Below the pieces are notes generated by a model. It was given only the letters and a program-made list of their open reading frames with translations, was not told the origin of the DNA and did no database searches. A DNA stretch of 64,000 nucleotides from Methylacidiphilales bacterium (lineage in GTDB: Bacteria; Verrucomicrobiota; Verrucomicrobiia; Methylacidiphilales; UBA1321), in assembly GCA_026225555.1 (NCBI GenBank), contig JAMFSY010000151.1:1-64000 (forward strand), in the 5' to 3' direction. Shown here in pieces: positions 44,698-60,640 of the stretch (the stretch's first letter is position 1; the number at the start of each line of letters is the position of its first letter). The translations under genes were made by a program, and so were the position numbers.

Positions 44698-45660
44698 ATG
44701 AAACTGACCCCACTCGAGTTTGAAAAAGAAATCGTCGAACTCGAAAAGAGCATCGATGCCCTGAAGGTACGGGCCCAGGAACACGCGGTCGAAACCATGC
44801 CCGAAATCGAGGCATTGGAGAGGCGCCTGCAGGAATCGCGTCAGCGCATTTATTCGAACCTCACGCCCTGGCAGCGGGTGCAGATTGTACGCCACCCCGC
44901 GCGGCCTTACACGCTCGATTACCTCAAGCTCATCGCCACCGATTTCATGGAAATGAGCGGGGATCGTTGCTTCGGCAACGACCGCGCGCTGATCGGCGGC
45001 TTTGGCCAGATCGGTAACGAGAAAGTCATGATCATCGGCCACCAAAAAGGCCATGATACCAAGCAGAACATCCGCCACAATTTCGGCCTCGCTCATCCCG
45101 AAGGCTACCGCAAAGCGCTGCGCCTGATGCGACTCGCCGATAAATTCGGACTGCCCATTGTCACCTTTATCGACACACCGGGCGCCTATCCCGGTCTCGC
45201 CTCGGAAGAGCGGCACATTGCCGAAGCGATCGCCGTCAATTTGCGCGAGATGTTCGGACTAAGCGTGCCGATTGTCGCGGTTGTTCTCGGCGAAGGCGGC
45301 AGCGGCGGCGCCCTCGGTATCGGCGTGGCGGATCGTGTTCTCGTTTTGGAGAACGCCTACTACTCCGTCATCTCGCCCGAAGGCTGCGCGGCCATTCTTT
45401 GGAAAGACCAATCGCACGCGCCCAAAGCGGCGGCGGCGCTCAAGATGACCGCCCCCGATCTCCTGGCCCTGAAGCTGGTCGATGAAGTGATTCCCGAACC
45501 GCCCGGCGGTGCGCATCACTCTTGGGAAACGGCGGCAGAAGCGGTGAAGGCGGCGGTGCTCCGTCAGATCGCCGAGCTGAAGAAGCTCGATGAATTTGCC
45601 CTGAAGGATCAGCGTTACGCCAAGTTCCGCGCATTCGGCGAATTTGCCGAGGCCGTTTAA
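44698..45660 (+). CDS. accA: acetyl-CoA carboxylase carboxyltransferase subunit alpha
   Basis: Partner of AccD in the carboxyltransferase that forms malonyl-CoA. It has 320 residues, normal for AccA. The N-terminal helix (LEFEKEIVELEKSIDALK) is typical. The core has GHQKGHDT, FIDTPGAYPGLASEER, the oxyanion loops LGEGGSGGALGIGVAD and YSVISPEGCAAILWKD. It is followed by tadA after 17 nt on the same strand and is divergent from the CPBP-comF-accD group. Confidence 0.97.
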   Translation: MKLTPLEFEKEIVELEKSIDALKVRAQEHAVETMPEIEALERRLQESRQRIYSNLTPWQRVQIVRHPARPYTLDYLKLIATDFMEMSGDRCFGNDRALIGGFGQIGNEKVMIIGHQKGHDTKQNIRHNFGLAHPEGYRKALRLMRLADKFGLPIVTFIDTPGAYPGLASEERHIAEAIAVNLREMFGLSVPIVAVVLGEGGSGGALGIGVADRVLVLENAYYSVISPEGCAAILWKDQSHAPKAAAALKMTAPDLLALKLVDEVIPEPPGGAHHSWETAAEAVKAAVLRQIAELKKLDEFALKDQRYAKFRAFGEFAEAV

Positions 45661-45677
45661 TTTTACTGCGGCGGTCC

Positions 45678-46136
45678 ATGACCACCGACGAAATTTTCAT
45701 GCAGCGCGCGCTCGAGCTGGCGCGCGAGGCCCGCACCCATGACGAGGTGCCGATCGGCGCCGTGCTTGTGCGCGACGGAGCCATCCTGACCGAGGGCAAA
45801 AACGAGGTAGAGACGCGGCAGGATGCGACTGCCCATGCCGAGATGCTCGCCCTAGGCGAAGCGCAGTCGCTCCTCAAAAGCTGGCGGCTCAACGGCACGA
45901 CGCTCTACGTCACCAAGGAACCTTGCCCGATGTGCGCGGGCGCGCTGGCGCACGTGCGCGTCGATCGGATTGTCTTCGGTGTCAGCGATCCCAAGGCAGG
46001 CGCATGCGGCGGGGCCTTCAATCTTTTCGATTTGCCGGGCTTAAATCACCGCTGCGAGATCACCCGCGGCGTGCAGGCCGAGGAATCGCTATGCCTGTTG
46101 CAGGATTTTTTCCGCGCGAGACGATTGGAGAGCTAG
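45678..46136 (+). CDS. tadA: tRNA adenosine(34) deaminase
   Basis: Converts adenosine to inosine at the wobble position of tRNA-Arg(ACG). It has 152 residues. Zinc ligands are H53 in the HAE motif, with catalytic E55, plus C83 and C86 in EPCPMC. The conserved FGVSDPKAGACGGAF segment matches TadA rather than generic cytidine deaminases. It lies 17 nt after accA and is probably co-transcribed. Convergent with scpA across a repeat element. Confidence 0.93.
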   Translation: MTTDEIFMQRALELAREARTHDEVPIGAVLVRDGAILTEGKNEVETRQDATAHAEMLALGEAQSLLKSWRLNGTTLYVTKEPCPMCAGALAHVRVDRIVFGVSDPKAGACGGAFNLFDLPGLNHRCEITRGVQAEESLCLLQDFFRARRLES

Positions 46137-46147
46137 ACGGTTTAAGT

Positions 46148-46302
46148 AGATTGTCGCTCCTTCTACTCTGTCATCCTGAGCTTGTCGAAGGATCAGCTTC
46201 CGTTGACTTCCACCGTGGTCGCCACGACAGCTTTCTCGCTAATCCGAACACGTGCCGGAAGCTGATCCTTCGACAAGCTCAGGATGACGGCCATTTTGAC
46301 TC
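46148..46302. repeat. ~150-bp inverted-repeat element, copy B
   Basis: Same element as 26050-26200, inserted in the opposite orientation. The 27-nt arms lie at 46170-46196 and 46262-46288, with a ~65-nt spacer whose ends (CTTCCGTTGACTTCC and GTGCCGGAAG) mirror the other copy. The centre is more diverged than the arms and flanks. It fills the gap between the convergent tadA and scpA genes. Confidence 0.85.
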
Positions 46303-46322
46303 GACCCTTTATGGAAAAGTAG

Positions 46323-47405
46323 TCACTCCGCCTGCGGTTCCGACGGTTCCGTTGTCGTCTCGGGCTCGTGTGGTTCTTCATCGGGGGACGCGTCGGATTC
46401 TTCGACGGGCTCGCTTGGCTCCCCTTCAGGTTCATCAGGCGACTGATCCGGCGAGGATTGAGGTTTTTTCTCCGACTCAGCGGATTCTGGGAACTCCGTC
46501 GGCGGCGATTCGGATTCGCCCGGAGATTCATCCGATTCCAAACCGGACTCCACCGGCTCTTCGACCGCCTGAGCCTCGGATTCTCCTCCCGATTCGCTTA
46601 CTTCCGGTTGCGGCTCGTCCGGTAATGCCTCCCGCTTTTCCGGGACGACTCGAATCAGTTCGATGATGCCAAAGGGCCCCTCTTGCGCGACGCCGATTTG
46701 CCTGAGGCGGATCAATTCCAGCACCGCGAGAAAAGTCACCACGATCTCGGTCCGGCTCGCGCCATCGACGAAGAGCTCCTCGAAAACCAGACGGTGTCGT
46801 TCGCTTAAGCGCCCCTGGATAAATTGGATTTTATCGCTGACCGTGAAGCGGTCCTCGAAGATATCCCGCAGATCCTCATCCTTGCTCGCGCGGGAGAGAA
46901 TCTTTTGAAAGACCGAGAGAAGATCGAATAGCCCCACCTTGTCGAAGGGCAGGCTGCCATCGGCGCTGACATCGGGCACAAAGGTGCCGCCCCGGCCATG
47001 GACCTTTTCCTGCCGCACGAGACATTGCTGCAACTCGAACGCGGCGTCCTTGTACTTCTTGTACTCGACGAGCTGGCGCACCAGTTCCCAGCGGGGATCG
47101 TCCTCTTCCGCCTCATCTTCCGGCGGACGCTGATCGTGCGGCAGGATGGTGCGGCTCTTGATGTAAAGCAGGGTCGCGGCGACCACGAGATAATCGCCCG
47201 CGACCTCGAGATCGAGCATCTTGATGATGCGCAAATAATCGAGGTACTGGCTGGTGATCCGCTCGATGGGGATGTCGTAAATATCGACTTCGTCCTTTTT
47301 GATCAGATAAAGCAGCAGGTCGAGCGGGCCTTCGAAGACCGGCAGCTTGACGTGGGTGAGGTCCTTTTCACTCAACTCGGGAGAAATGATTTCCTCGGCG
47401 CTCAT
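46323..47405 (-). CDS. scpA: segregation and condensation protein A, with long acidic tail
   Basis: Kleisin subunit of the bacterial condensin (SMC-ScpA-ScpB), which organises and segregates the chromosome. It has 360 residues, about 100 more than usual. Residues 15-85 hold the N-terminal kleisin domain (FEGPLDLLLYLIKKDEVDIYDI). A winged-helix-like C-terminal kleisin segment ends near residue 255 (FLAVLELIRLRQIGV). Residues about 260-360 are an added low-complexity tail of Glu, Pro, Ser and Asp. Its ATG overlaps the trpS stop by 4 nt. scpB is not in the window. Confidence 0.93.
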   Translation of the reverse strand: MSAEEIISPELSEKDLTHVKLPVFEGPLDLLLYLIKKDEVDIYDIPIERITSQYLDYLRIIKMLDLEVAGDYLVVAATLLYIKSRTILPHDQRPPEDEAEEDDPRWELVRQLVEYKKYKDAAFELQQCLVRQEKVHGRGGTFVPDVSADGSLPFDKVGLFDLLSVFQKILSRASKDEDLRDIFEDRFTVSDKIQFIQGRLSERHRLVFEELFVDGASRTEIVVTFLAVLELIRLRQIGVAQEGPFGIIELIRVVPEKREALPDEPQPEVSESGGESEAQAVEEPVESGLESDESPGESESPPTEFPESAESEKKPQSSPDQSPDEPEGEPSEPVEESDASPDEEPHEPETTTEPSEPQAE

Positions 47406-48367
47406 GAGGAAAGTCCCGTCGCCCGGCGGGCCGCCTCAAGCACGGGCATCGCCAGGGCGCGGGCGCGGGCGGCGCCGTCATGGAGAATCGCATTCACCTC
47501 TTCGGGATGCGTCTGCAGGTAGCGGAATTTCTCTTGGAATGGTTTGAATCTCAGTTCGATTTCGGCGAGAAGTTTTTTCTTCAGGTCACCGTAGCCGACA
47601 CCGGGCGTCGCGCCCTGGACCACAAAATCCTTATAAGCTTCGGGACTGACCGCCTGCATCAACTGGCCGAGCACGCTGCCCTCAATCTGCTTCGGCTGTT
47701 CCATAGGAGTCGAGTCAGTCTTGATACCCATGACCTGCTTCCTGATTTCCTTTTCCTCGCCGAAGAGCGCGATGATATTGGCGTACGATTTCGACATCTT
47801 GCGCCCGTCCACCCCGGGCACGATGGCGGTCGCCTCGCGGATCACCGGCTCGGGCAACTTGAAGACGGAGCCGAAGCGGTCGTTGAATTTCTGCGCGATG
47901 TCGCGCGCGATTTCGAGATGCTGTTTCTGGTCTTTGCCGACCGGAACGAGATCGGAATTATAGAGGAGAATATCGGCCGCCATGAGCACCGGATACGCGA
48001 AAAGACCGTGATTCGTCTCGGCGCCCTGCGCGATCTTGTCCTTGTAACTGTGGGCCCGTTCCAGCAGCCCCATCGGCGTGACTACGGAAAGAAGCCAGGC
48101 CAACTCGTGCACTTGCGGCACATCGCTTTGGCGAAAAAGAATCGTCCGGGCGGGATCGAGGCCGCAGGCGAGAAAACCAGCCGCGACATCGAAGGTATAG
48201 CGGCGAAGATCCTCCGCCTTCGACACCGAAGTCAGCGCGTGATAGTCGGCAATGAAGTACACGGCCTGCCCCAGGCTCTGCATGTCGATGGCCGGCTGCA
48301 TCGCGCCGAAATAGTTGCCGAGATGCAGCGCACCCGAGGGCTGAATACCGGAAAGGATGATCTTCAT
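47402..48367 (-). CDS. trpS: tryptophanyl-tRNA synthetase
   Basis: Class I aminoacyl-tRNA synthetase that charges tRNA-Trp. It has 321 residues. The HIGH-type motif is in SGIQPSGALHLGNYFGAM near the N terminus, and the KMSKS motif is intact in GRKMSKSYAN. The conserved DYHALTS and LLSVVTPMG blocks are present. It is coupled to scpA by a 4-nt stop/start overlap. No T-box or trp leader is evident in the 82-nt gap before it. Its substrate tRNA-Trp is encoded about 12.6 kb away in the same window. Confidence 0.96.
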   Translation of the reverse strand: MKIILSGIQPSGALHLGNYFGAMQPAIDMQSLGQAVYFIADYHALTSVSKAEDLRRYTFDVAAGFLACGLDPARTILFRQSDVPQVHELAWLLSVVTPMGLLERAHSYKDKIAQGAETNHGLFAYPVLMAADILLYNSDLVPVGKDQKQHLEIARDIAQKFNDRFGSVFKLPEPVIREATAIVPGVDGRKMSKSYANIIALFGEEKEIRKQVMGIKTDSTPMEQPKQIEGSVLGQLMQAVSPEAYKDFVVQGATPGVGYGDLKKKLLAEIELRFKPFQEKFRYLQTHPEEVNAILHDGAARARALAMPVLEAARRATGLSS

Positions 48368-48449
48368 AAATGACGGATAACGGTATCAGAGAACGCCGAG
48401 GAAATGAAAGCGCGGGGGAGCCTTCGCCGCCGAAAATGCGCCGCGTCGC

Positions 48450-49220
48450 CTATTCCCTCTCAGGAACTTCCAACCGGGTCGTGACCGCCAGCGGACCCGT
48501 CGTGCGCTCCATCGCCGCCGCCGTGACCTTCTGGACCTTGAGCACGTCGTGCGAATGACAAAGATTCATCAGATAATTGGGCGTCGATTCCATGATCGTG
48601 CGGGGAGGGAAATTGGTCTCGTGATGGAAGTAGAAGAAGAGGCTCTGCTCGTGCGTTTGGCGGGTCAGCAATTCCGCCATGTCATCGCCGTCGGAGACGT
48701 GAATGATCTCTCCATCATGGAAGTAAATCCGGGGACCGGGATTCTGCCCCATCTCCAACAAGAGCAAACCGGATTGCTTTTCCTGCGAAAGAAACTGAAC
48801 GAGGGTGAGCAGGGAAAACTCATTTAATCCGCCAAAAAACTTCAGGCGCCGGTCAAGCGTGCGAGTCATTTTGGGACCACGGACAGACCGGGCTTCACCC
48901 GTGGGCGCAGGTATCTCGTTGGTCAGGCTCAGTTCGTGGCTGGTGATCTGGATTTTGTCCCCGAACTGGACTGGGGCACGATCGATCCGGGTACCATTGA
49001 CGTAAGTTCCGTGAGTGCTGGCGAGATCGACGAGCATGAACTCACTGCCCGAATACTTGAGCACCGCGTGTTCGCGACTGACCTTATAATCATCGAGCAC
49101 GACGTCGTTACTTTCGAGCCGCCCGATATTCATCACTGAGTTCGGCGCAATCTCATAGACAGTCTCGCCATCAAGGACGAGAAAGGCAGTCGAAGTCTGA
49201 TGATCAGCCGTCGTTTCCAC
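48450..49220 (-). CDS. FHA-domain protein with DUF4388 (PATAN-like) domain
   Basis: A 256-residue cytoplasmic signalling protein from GTG 49220; no ATG is available before the first domain. Residues about 10-100 form a forkhead-associated domain that binds phosphothreonine (IGRLESNDVVLDDYKVSREHA and STHGTYVNG). Residues about 125-225 match the DUF4388/PATAN family (EFSLLTLVQFLSQEKQSGLLLLE, RIYFHDGEIIH), seen in regulators of surface behaviour and in response-regulator outputs. It lies downstream of rpoC on the same strand but past a strong hairpin, so it is probably separately expressed. The phosphorylated partner is unknown. Confidence 0.85.
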   Translation of the reverse strand: METTADHQTSTAFLVLDGETVYEIAPNSVMNIGRLESNDVVLDDYKVSREHAVLKYSGSEFMLVDLASTHGTYVNGTRIDRAPVQFGDKIQITSHELSLTNEIPAPTGEARSVRGPKMTRTLDRRLKFFGGLNEFSLLTLVQFLSQEKQSGLLLLEMGQNPGPRIYFHDGEIIHVSDGDDMAELLTRQTHEQSLFFYFHHETNFPPRTIMESTPNYLMNLCHSHDVLKVQKVTAAAMERTTGPLAVTTRLEVPERE

Positions 49221-49297
49221 AGTCGTGAGCTAATAATTCAAGTTTATCGATCACGCACCGTCAAGAAAAAGTCCCGAGTGCTTCGTGCTGAGATACC

Positions 49298-49332
49298 GCA
49301 CCGGAAGGGGTCAATCTCGCCTCTTCCGGTGC
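49298..49332 (-). terminator. hairpin downstream of rpoC
   Basis: Perfect 10-bp inverted repeat GCACCGGAAG / CTTCCGGTGC (49298-49307 and 49323-49332), extendable to about 13 bp with a G-T pair. It begins 14 nt after the rpoC stop. A TTTTTCTT run follows further downstream on the minus strand, though not immediately. It is the likely end of the ribosomal protein/RNA polymerase transcript. Confidence 0.65.
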
Positions 49333-49346
49333 GCGCATCTTCCGCA

Positions 49347-53531
<4,185 letters not shown>

Positions 53532-53570
53532 AGTATGAGGGGATGAGTTGAGCAGTGTATCTTTAATATC

Positions 53571-57467
<3,897 letters not shown>

Positions 57468-57583
57468 GGGGTATCTGCCTTTCCTTACTGATGAAAATGT
57501 GAGGCCCGGAACTATCCCTGTCTGTCAGGTGGATTGCCCGCCGCCGGACCGCGACGGGCAACACCTTCTAAATCTGTCAGCGC

Positions 57584-57964
57584 TTACTTGACTTCGACCT
57601 TGGCGCCAGCCGCTTCAAGCTTCTTCTTGATCTCTTCGGCTTCTTCCTTGGTCACGCCTTCGCGGACAGTCTTCGGGGCACCTTCAACCAGAGCCTTGGC
57701 TTCCGCCAAGCCGAGGCCGGCGACCGCCGCCCGGACTTCCTTGATGACGCCGATCTTGTTCGCGCCCACTTCCTTGAGGATGACGTCAAAAGCCGTCTTC
57801 GCTTCCGCCGCCGGAGCCGCCGCGCCGCCAGCCGCCGGGGCTGCTGCCGCGACCGGAGCCGCCGCGCTTACGCCGAGCTTGGTCTCGAGGAGCTTTACGA
57901 GCTCGGAGGTTTCCAGAAGGGTCAAGCTGCTGATGTCGTTAACCAATGTGTCTAAGTTTGCCAT
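57584..57964 (-). CDS. rplL: 50S ribosomal protein L7/L12
   Basis: Ribosomal stalk protein that recruits GTPase translation factors, 126 residues. The N-terminal dimerisation segment ([24 protein letters not shown]) is followed by an Ala/Gly/Pro hinge at about residues 35-55. The C-terminal factor-binding domain has [10 protein letters not shown]-like and [16 protein letters not shown] segments. It is separated from rplJ by an unusual 145-nt spacer with two hairpins and from rpoB by 116 nt. Confidence 0.97.
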   Translation of the reverse strand: MANLDTLVNDISSLTLLETSELVKLLETKLGVSAAAPVAAAAPAAGGAAAPAAEAKTAFDVILKEVGANKIGVIKEVRAAVAGLGLAEAKALVEGAPKTVREGVTKEEAEEIKKKLEAAGAKVEVK

Positions 57965-58018
57965 AATATAGTCTTTGTTTTTACTGTGTCCAATTAGTGC
58001 CCCGCACCCGCGTGATAA

Positions 58019-58044
58019 TTAACTTCGAAGGGCTTCGAAGCTAA
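58019..58044 (-). promoter_or_regulatory. hairpin in the rplJ-rplL spacer (distal)
   Basis: TTAGCTTCGAA and TTCGAAGTTAA arms around a GCCC loop, containing two copies of the palindrome CTTCGAAG (58023-58030 and 58033-58040). It lies about 55 nt before the rplL start. It may tune L12 expression by RNA processing or attenuation. No adjacent T-run is present. Confidence 0.35.
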
Positions 58045-58075
58045 CTGGACCTCTCGTTTTTTATTTGCCCTTAAC

Positions 58076-58095
58076 GGCCACGCCGAAGCGCGACC
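58076..58095 (-). promoter_or_regulatory. hairpin in the rplJ-rplL spacer (proximal)
   Basis: GGTCGCGC-TTCG-GCGTGGCC, an 8-bp stem with two G-T pairs closed by a stable TTCG tetraloop, 14 nt after the rplJ stop. An A-rich stretch, not a T-run, follows, so it is more likely an RNA stability or processing element than a simple terminator. Confidence 0.4.
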
Positions 58096-58109
58096 ACATT
58101 CATTTTTGA

Positions 58110-58775
58110 TTAAGCTGACGCTGCTTCGCCCGCCGGAGCGGACTCTGCCGCCGGAGTTGCAGGCACTTCGGCCGGTGCGGCTTCGGTCTTCGCTGCTTCC
58201 GGAGCGGCGGCTTCGGCCTGAGCCGGTTCCGCGGCTGCCGCGACCGGTTTCTCGGGGTTGATCGGTTCGCCCTTGTCGCTGTAGGCCTTGAGCACTTGCG
58301 CCACTTGCGAGGCGGGGGTGTTGATGAGGCGGACGAGCGTGGAGGCGGGAGCCAGAAGCAGGCCGAGGAGCTTGGCCTGGAGGACGTCCTTCGAGGGGAG
58401 GTCGGCCAGCGCCATGATCTCGGACACTTCGAGCACGGCCTTGTCGAGAATACCGATCTTGAGCTTCGGCTTCTGGAATTCGGCGGTGAAATTCTTCAGG
58501 ATCTTCGCGGCGGCGCTGATATCGGCCTCACCCATGACCACGGCTGACTGGCCGTGCAGGTATGACTCGAGGTCAGGCAGGTTGGAATCCTTAAGCGCGC
58601 GGCGCAGAAGCGTGTTCTTGACGACACGCAGTTCCGCGTTCGCACCGCTCAGCCGGTTGCGCAGTTCGTTGAACTGCGGCACCTGCATGCCGGTATAGTC
58701 GGTGAGGAGAACGTAGGGCGTCTTGTCGACGCGCGACTTGATCTCGTTGATGATTAAATTCTTTTCTGGTCTCAT
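58110..58775 (-). CDS. rplJ: 50S ribosomal protein L10, with long Ala/Glu/Pro tail
   Basis: Base of the ribosomal stalk; binds 23S rRNA and L12 dimers. It has 221 residues, about 45-50 more than usual. Residues 1-165 are standard L10 (KNLIINEIKSRVDKTPYVLLTDYTG, VVKNTLLRRAL). Residues about 173-221 are a low-complexity tail of Ala, Glu and Pro. The tail lies beyond the L12-binding helix and could be disordered. It starts 20 nt after rplA, so the long rplJ leader used for L10 autoregulation in other bacteria cannot fit here. Confidence 0.96.
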   Translation of the reverse strand: MRPEKNLIINEIKSRVDKTPYVLLTDYTGMQVPQFNELRNRLSGANAELRVVKNTLLRRALKDSNLPDLESYLHGQSAVVMGEADISAAAKILKNFTAEFQKPKLKIGILDKAVLEVSEIMALADLPSKDVLQAKLLGLLLAPASTLVRLINTPASQVAQVLKAYSDKGEPINPEKPVAAAAEPAQAEAAAPEAAKTEAAPAEVPATPAAESAPAGEAASA

Positions 58776-58795
58776 GGGAGTCTGTCTTTAAAAGT

Positions 58796-59497
58796 TTAGG
58801 CGCTGAGGAACGGCCCGAGGTCGATCTGGATGCCGGGGGAGAACGTGGACGAGAGCGTACACGACTCGATGAACCGGCCCTTCGCGGTAGCGGGGCGGGC
58901 GCGGATGATCGCTTCGATCACAGCGCGGCCATTGGCCTCGATGGATTCCGCCGGGAAGGAGAACTTGCCGCAGGGGACATGCAGATTCGCGGCCTTGTCG
59001 ATCTTGAACTCGACGCGACCGGCCTTGCATTCCTTGACCGCCTTGGCGGTGTCGTCCGTGACCGTACCGGTCTTCGGATTCGGCATCAGACCGCGCGGCC
59101 CGAGCACGCGGCCCAGCTTGCGGACTTCGCCCATGGCTTCCGGCGTGGCGACGGCGACGTCGAAATCCTGGAAGCCTTCCGTGACGCGCTTGATCAAATC
59201 CTCAAACCCAACGAATTCCGCGCCGGCGGCCTTCGCGGCTTCAGCGGCAGCGCCCTTGGCGAAGACGAGAACGCGGACGTTCTTGCCCGAGCCCATGGGG
59301 AGCGCGACGGTGCCGCGCACCATCTGGTCGCTCTGCTTGGGATCAACGCCGAGTTTAAAGGCGAGATCGATGGTCTGATCGCCTTTGGTGGCGGGGACGG
59401 TTTTAAGCAGTTTCACGGCCTCACTCCAGGAGTAGACCTTGTTTTTATCCACCAATTTGGCGGCTGCTTCGTATCGTTTGCTGCGTTTCTGGGCCAT
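58796..59497 (-). CDS. rplA: 50S ribosomal protein L1
   Basis: Ribosomal protein of the L1 stalk and translational repressor of its own operon in many bacteria. It has 233 residues from ATG 59497 (MAQKRSKRYEAAAKLV), which matches the family start. A longer frame to 59542 adds 15 non-homologous residues. The family block RKLGRVLGPRGLMPNPKTGTV is intact. It lies 75 nt after rplK. Confidence 0.97.
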   Translation of the reverse strand: MAQKRSKRYEAAAKLVDKNKVYSWSEAVKLLKTVPATKGDQTIDLAFKLGVDPKQSDQMVRGTVALPMGSGKNVRVLVFAKGAAAEAAKAAGAEFVGFEDLIKRVTEGFQDFDVAVATPEAMGEVRKLGRVLGPRGLMPNPKTGTVTDDTAKAVKECKAGRVEFKIDKAANLHVPCGKFSFPAESIEANGRAVIEAIIRARPATAKGRFIESCTLSSTFSPGIQIDLGPFLSA

Positions 59498-59572
59498 GTT
59501 TTTCTTTCTATGTGGTGCTAGCGAGTCCGGGGACTCTCCCACCGGGTTTGACTGCGAAAATCTGTGCTGAAA

Positions 59573-59998
59573 TTAATCGACGATCTCAATGCCGGCCTGG
59601 CGCGCCGTTCCGGCGATGACGCGGAAAGCCGCTTCGTCGCTCTTGGCGTTCAGGTCCTTGCGCTTGATCTTGACGATGTCCATTACCTGCTTCTTGGTCA
59701 CCTTGCCGACCTTGGTCCGATTCGGTTCCTTGGATCCACTGGCGATGTTGGCGGCTTTCTTGAGCAACACGGCCGCCGGGGGCGACTTGGTGATGAACGA
59801 GAAGGTCTTGTCCTTGTAAACGGTGATGACCACGGGCAGGATGTCGCCGGTCTGCTTCTGGGTGGCCGCGTTGAACTCCTTGCAGAAGGCCATGATGTTC
59901 ACGCCCTGTTGACCGAGCGCGGGACCTACCGGCGGGGCGGGGTTCGCCTGCCCGGCGGGAATCTGCAACCGAATGATGCCTGTGACTTCTTTTGCCAT
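59573..59998 (-). CDS. rplK: 50S ribosomal protein L11
   Basis: Ribosomal protein of the GTPase-associated centre, 141 residues, the standard length. The N-terminal [21 protein letters not shown] block is the classic L11 signature with the proline-rich factor-binding loop. The C-terminal rRNA-binding domain follows. It lies 38 nt after nusG. Confidence 0.98.
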   Translation of the reverse strand: MAKEVTGIIRLQIPAGQANPAPPVGPALGQQGVNIMAFCKEFNAATQKQTGDILPVVITVYKDKTFSFITKSPPAAVLLKKAANIASGSKEPNRTKVGKVTKKQVMDIVKIKRKDLNAKSDEAAFRVIAGTARQAGIEIVD

Positions 59999-60036
59999 AA
60001 TATTTAAAAGTTTTTGACGGAGTTAACGGACCAAAA

Positions 60037-60636
60037 TTAAGTTTTGTCGACCTGCCAGTACTCGAGTTCGAGGCTGGTGGAGCGGCCGAACATGTTGACG
60101 GAAACCTTGAGCTTGCCTCGATCCATATCGACGCCTTCGATGAGACCTTCCTGATTCTGGAAGGGCCCGTCGCCGACCTTGACCTTATCGCCGAGGTTGA
60201 AGGCGATCTTGGGCAGGACTTTCTCTTCCCTCTCGCGCATCTGGCCGAGCATGACGTTGACCTCGTCGGCGCGAATGGGCTGGGGATTATCGCCGTCGGC
60301 AAAGCCGATGACGCCGTTGGTTTCACGGACGAAATACCAAGTGCGCTCGACCAGCTTCTTTTCCTCGTCGCGCAGGAACATGTTCACGTAGACGTAGCCG
60401 GGATGCAGCTTCCGCTCGGACTCGATCTTCTTGCCGCGCTTGACCTCCGAGACGCGCTCGGTGGGAATGACCACCTCGCGAATGAGATCGCCCATTTCTT
60501 CCGTCTTGGCGCGGCGCTCCAGGCTGTCCTTCACTTTCTTTTCCTGACCGGAAAGGACGTGGAGGGCATACCATTGGGGCGGCAGCTCCTTGGCGGAATC
60601 TTCAGTCGTGCTGGTGATTTCGGTAACTTCGGACAT
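60037..60636 (-). CDS. nusG: transcription termination/antitermination protein NusG
   Basis: RNA polymerase-associated factor that links transcription to translation and Rho, 199 residues. I start at ATG 60636, 4 nt after the secE stop; a TTG at 60651 would overlap secE. The NGN domain begins at WYALHVLSGQEKKVKDSLERR. The C-terminal KOW domain is in LGDKVKVGDGPFQNQEGLIEGVD. An extra ~20 acidic/Thr-rich residues precede the NGN domain. Confidence 0.96.
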   Translation of the reverse strand: MSEVTEITSTTEDSAKELPPQWYALHVLSGQEKKVKDSLERRAKTEEMGDLIREVVIPTERVSEVKRGKKIESERKLHPGYVYVNMFLRDEEKKLVERTWYFVRETNGVIGFADGDNPQPIRADEVNVMLGQMREREEKVLPKIAFNLGDKVKVGDGPFQNQEGLIEGVDMDRGKLKVSVNMFGRSTSLELEYWQVDKT

Positions 60637-60640
60637 AAAT

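Noticed and set aside
48368-48449. Search for a T-box or trp leader before trpS
   Set aside because: The 82-nt gap is too short for a T-box and shows no Trp-rich leader peptide or clear hairpin.
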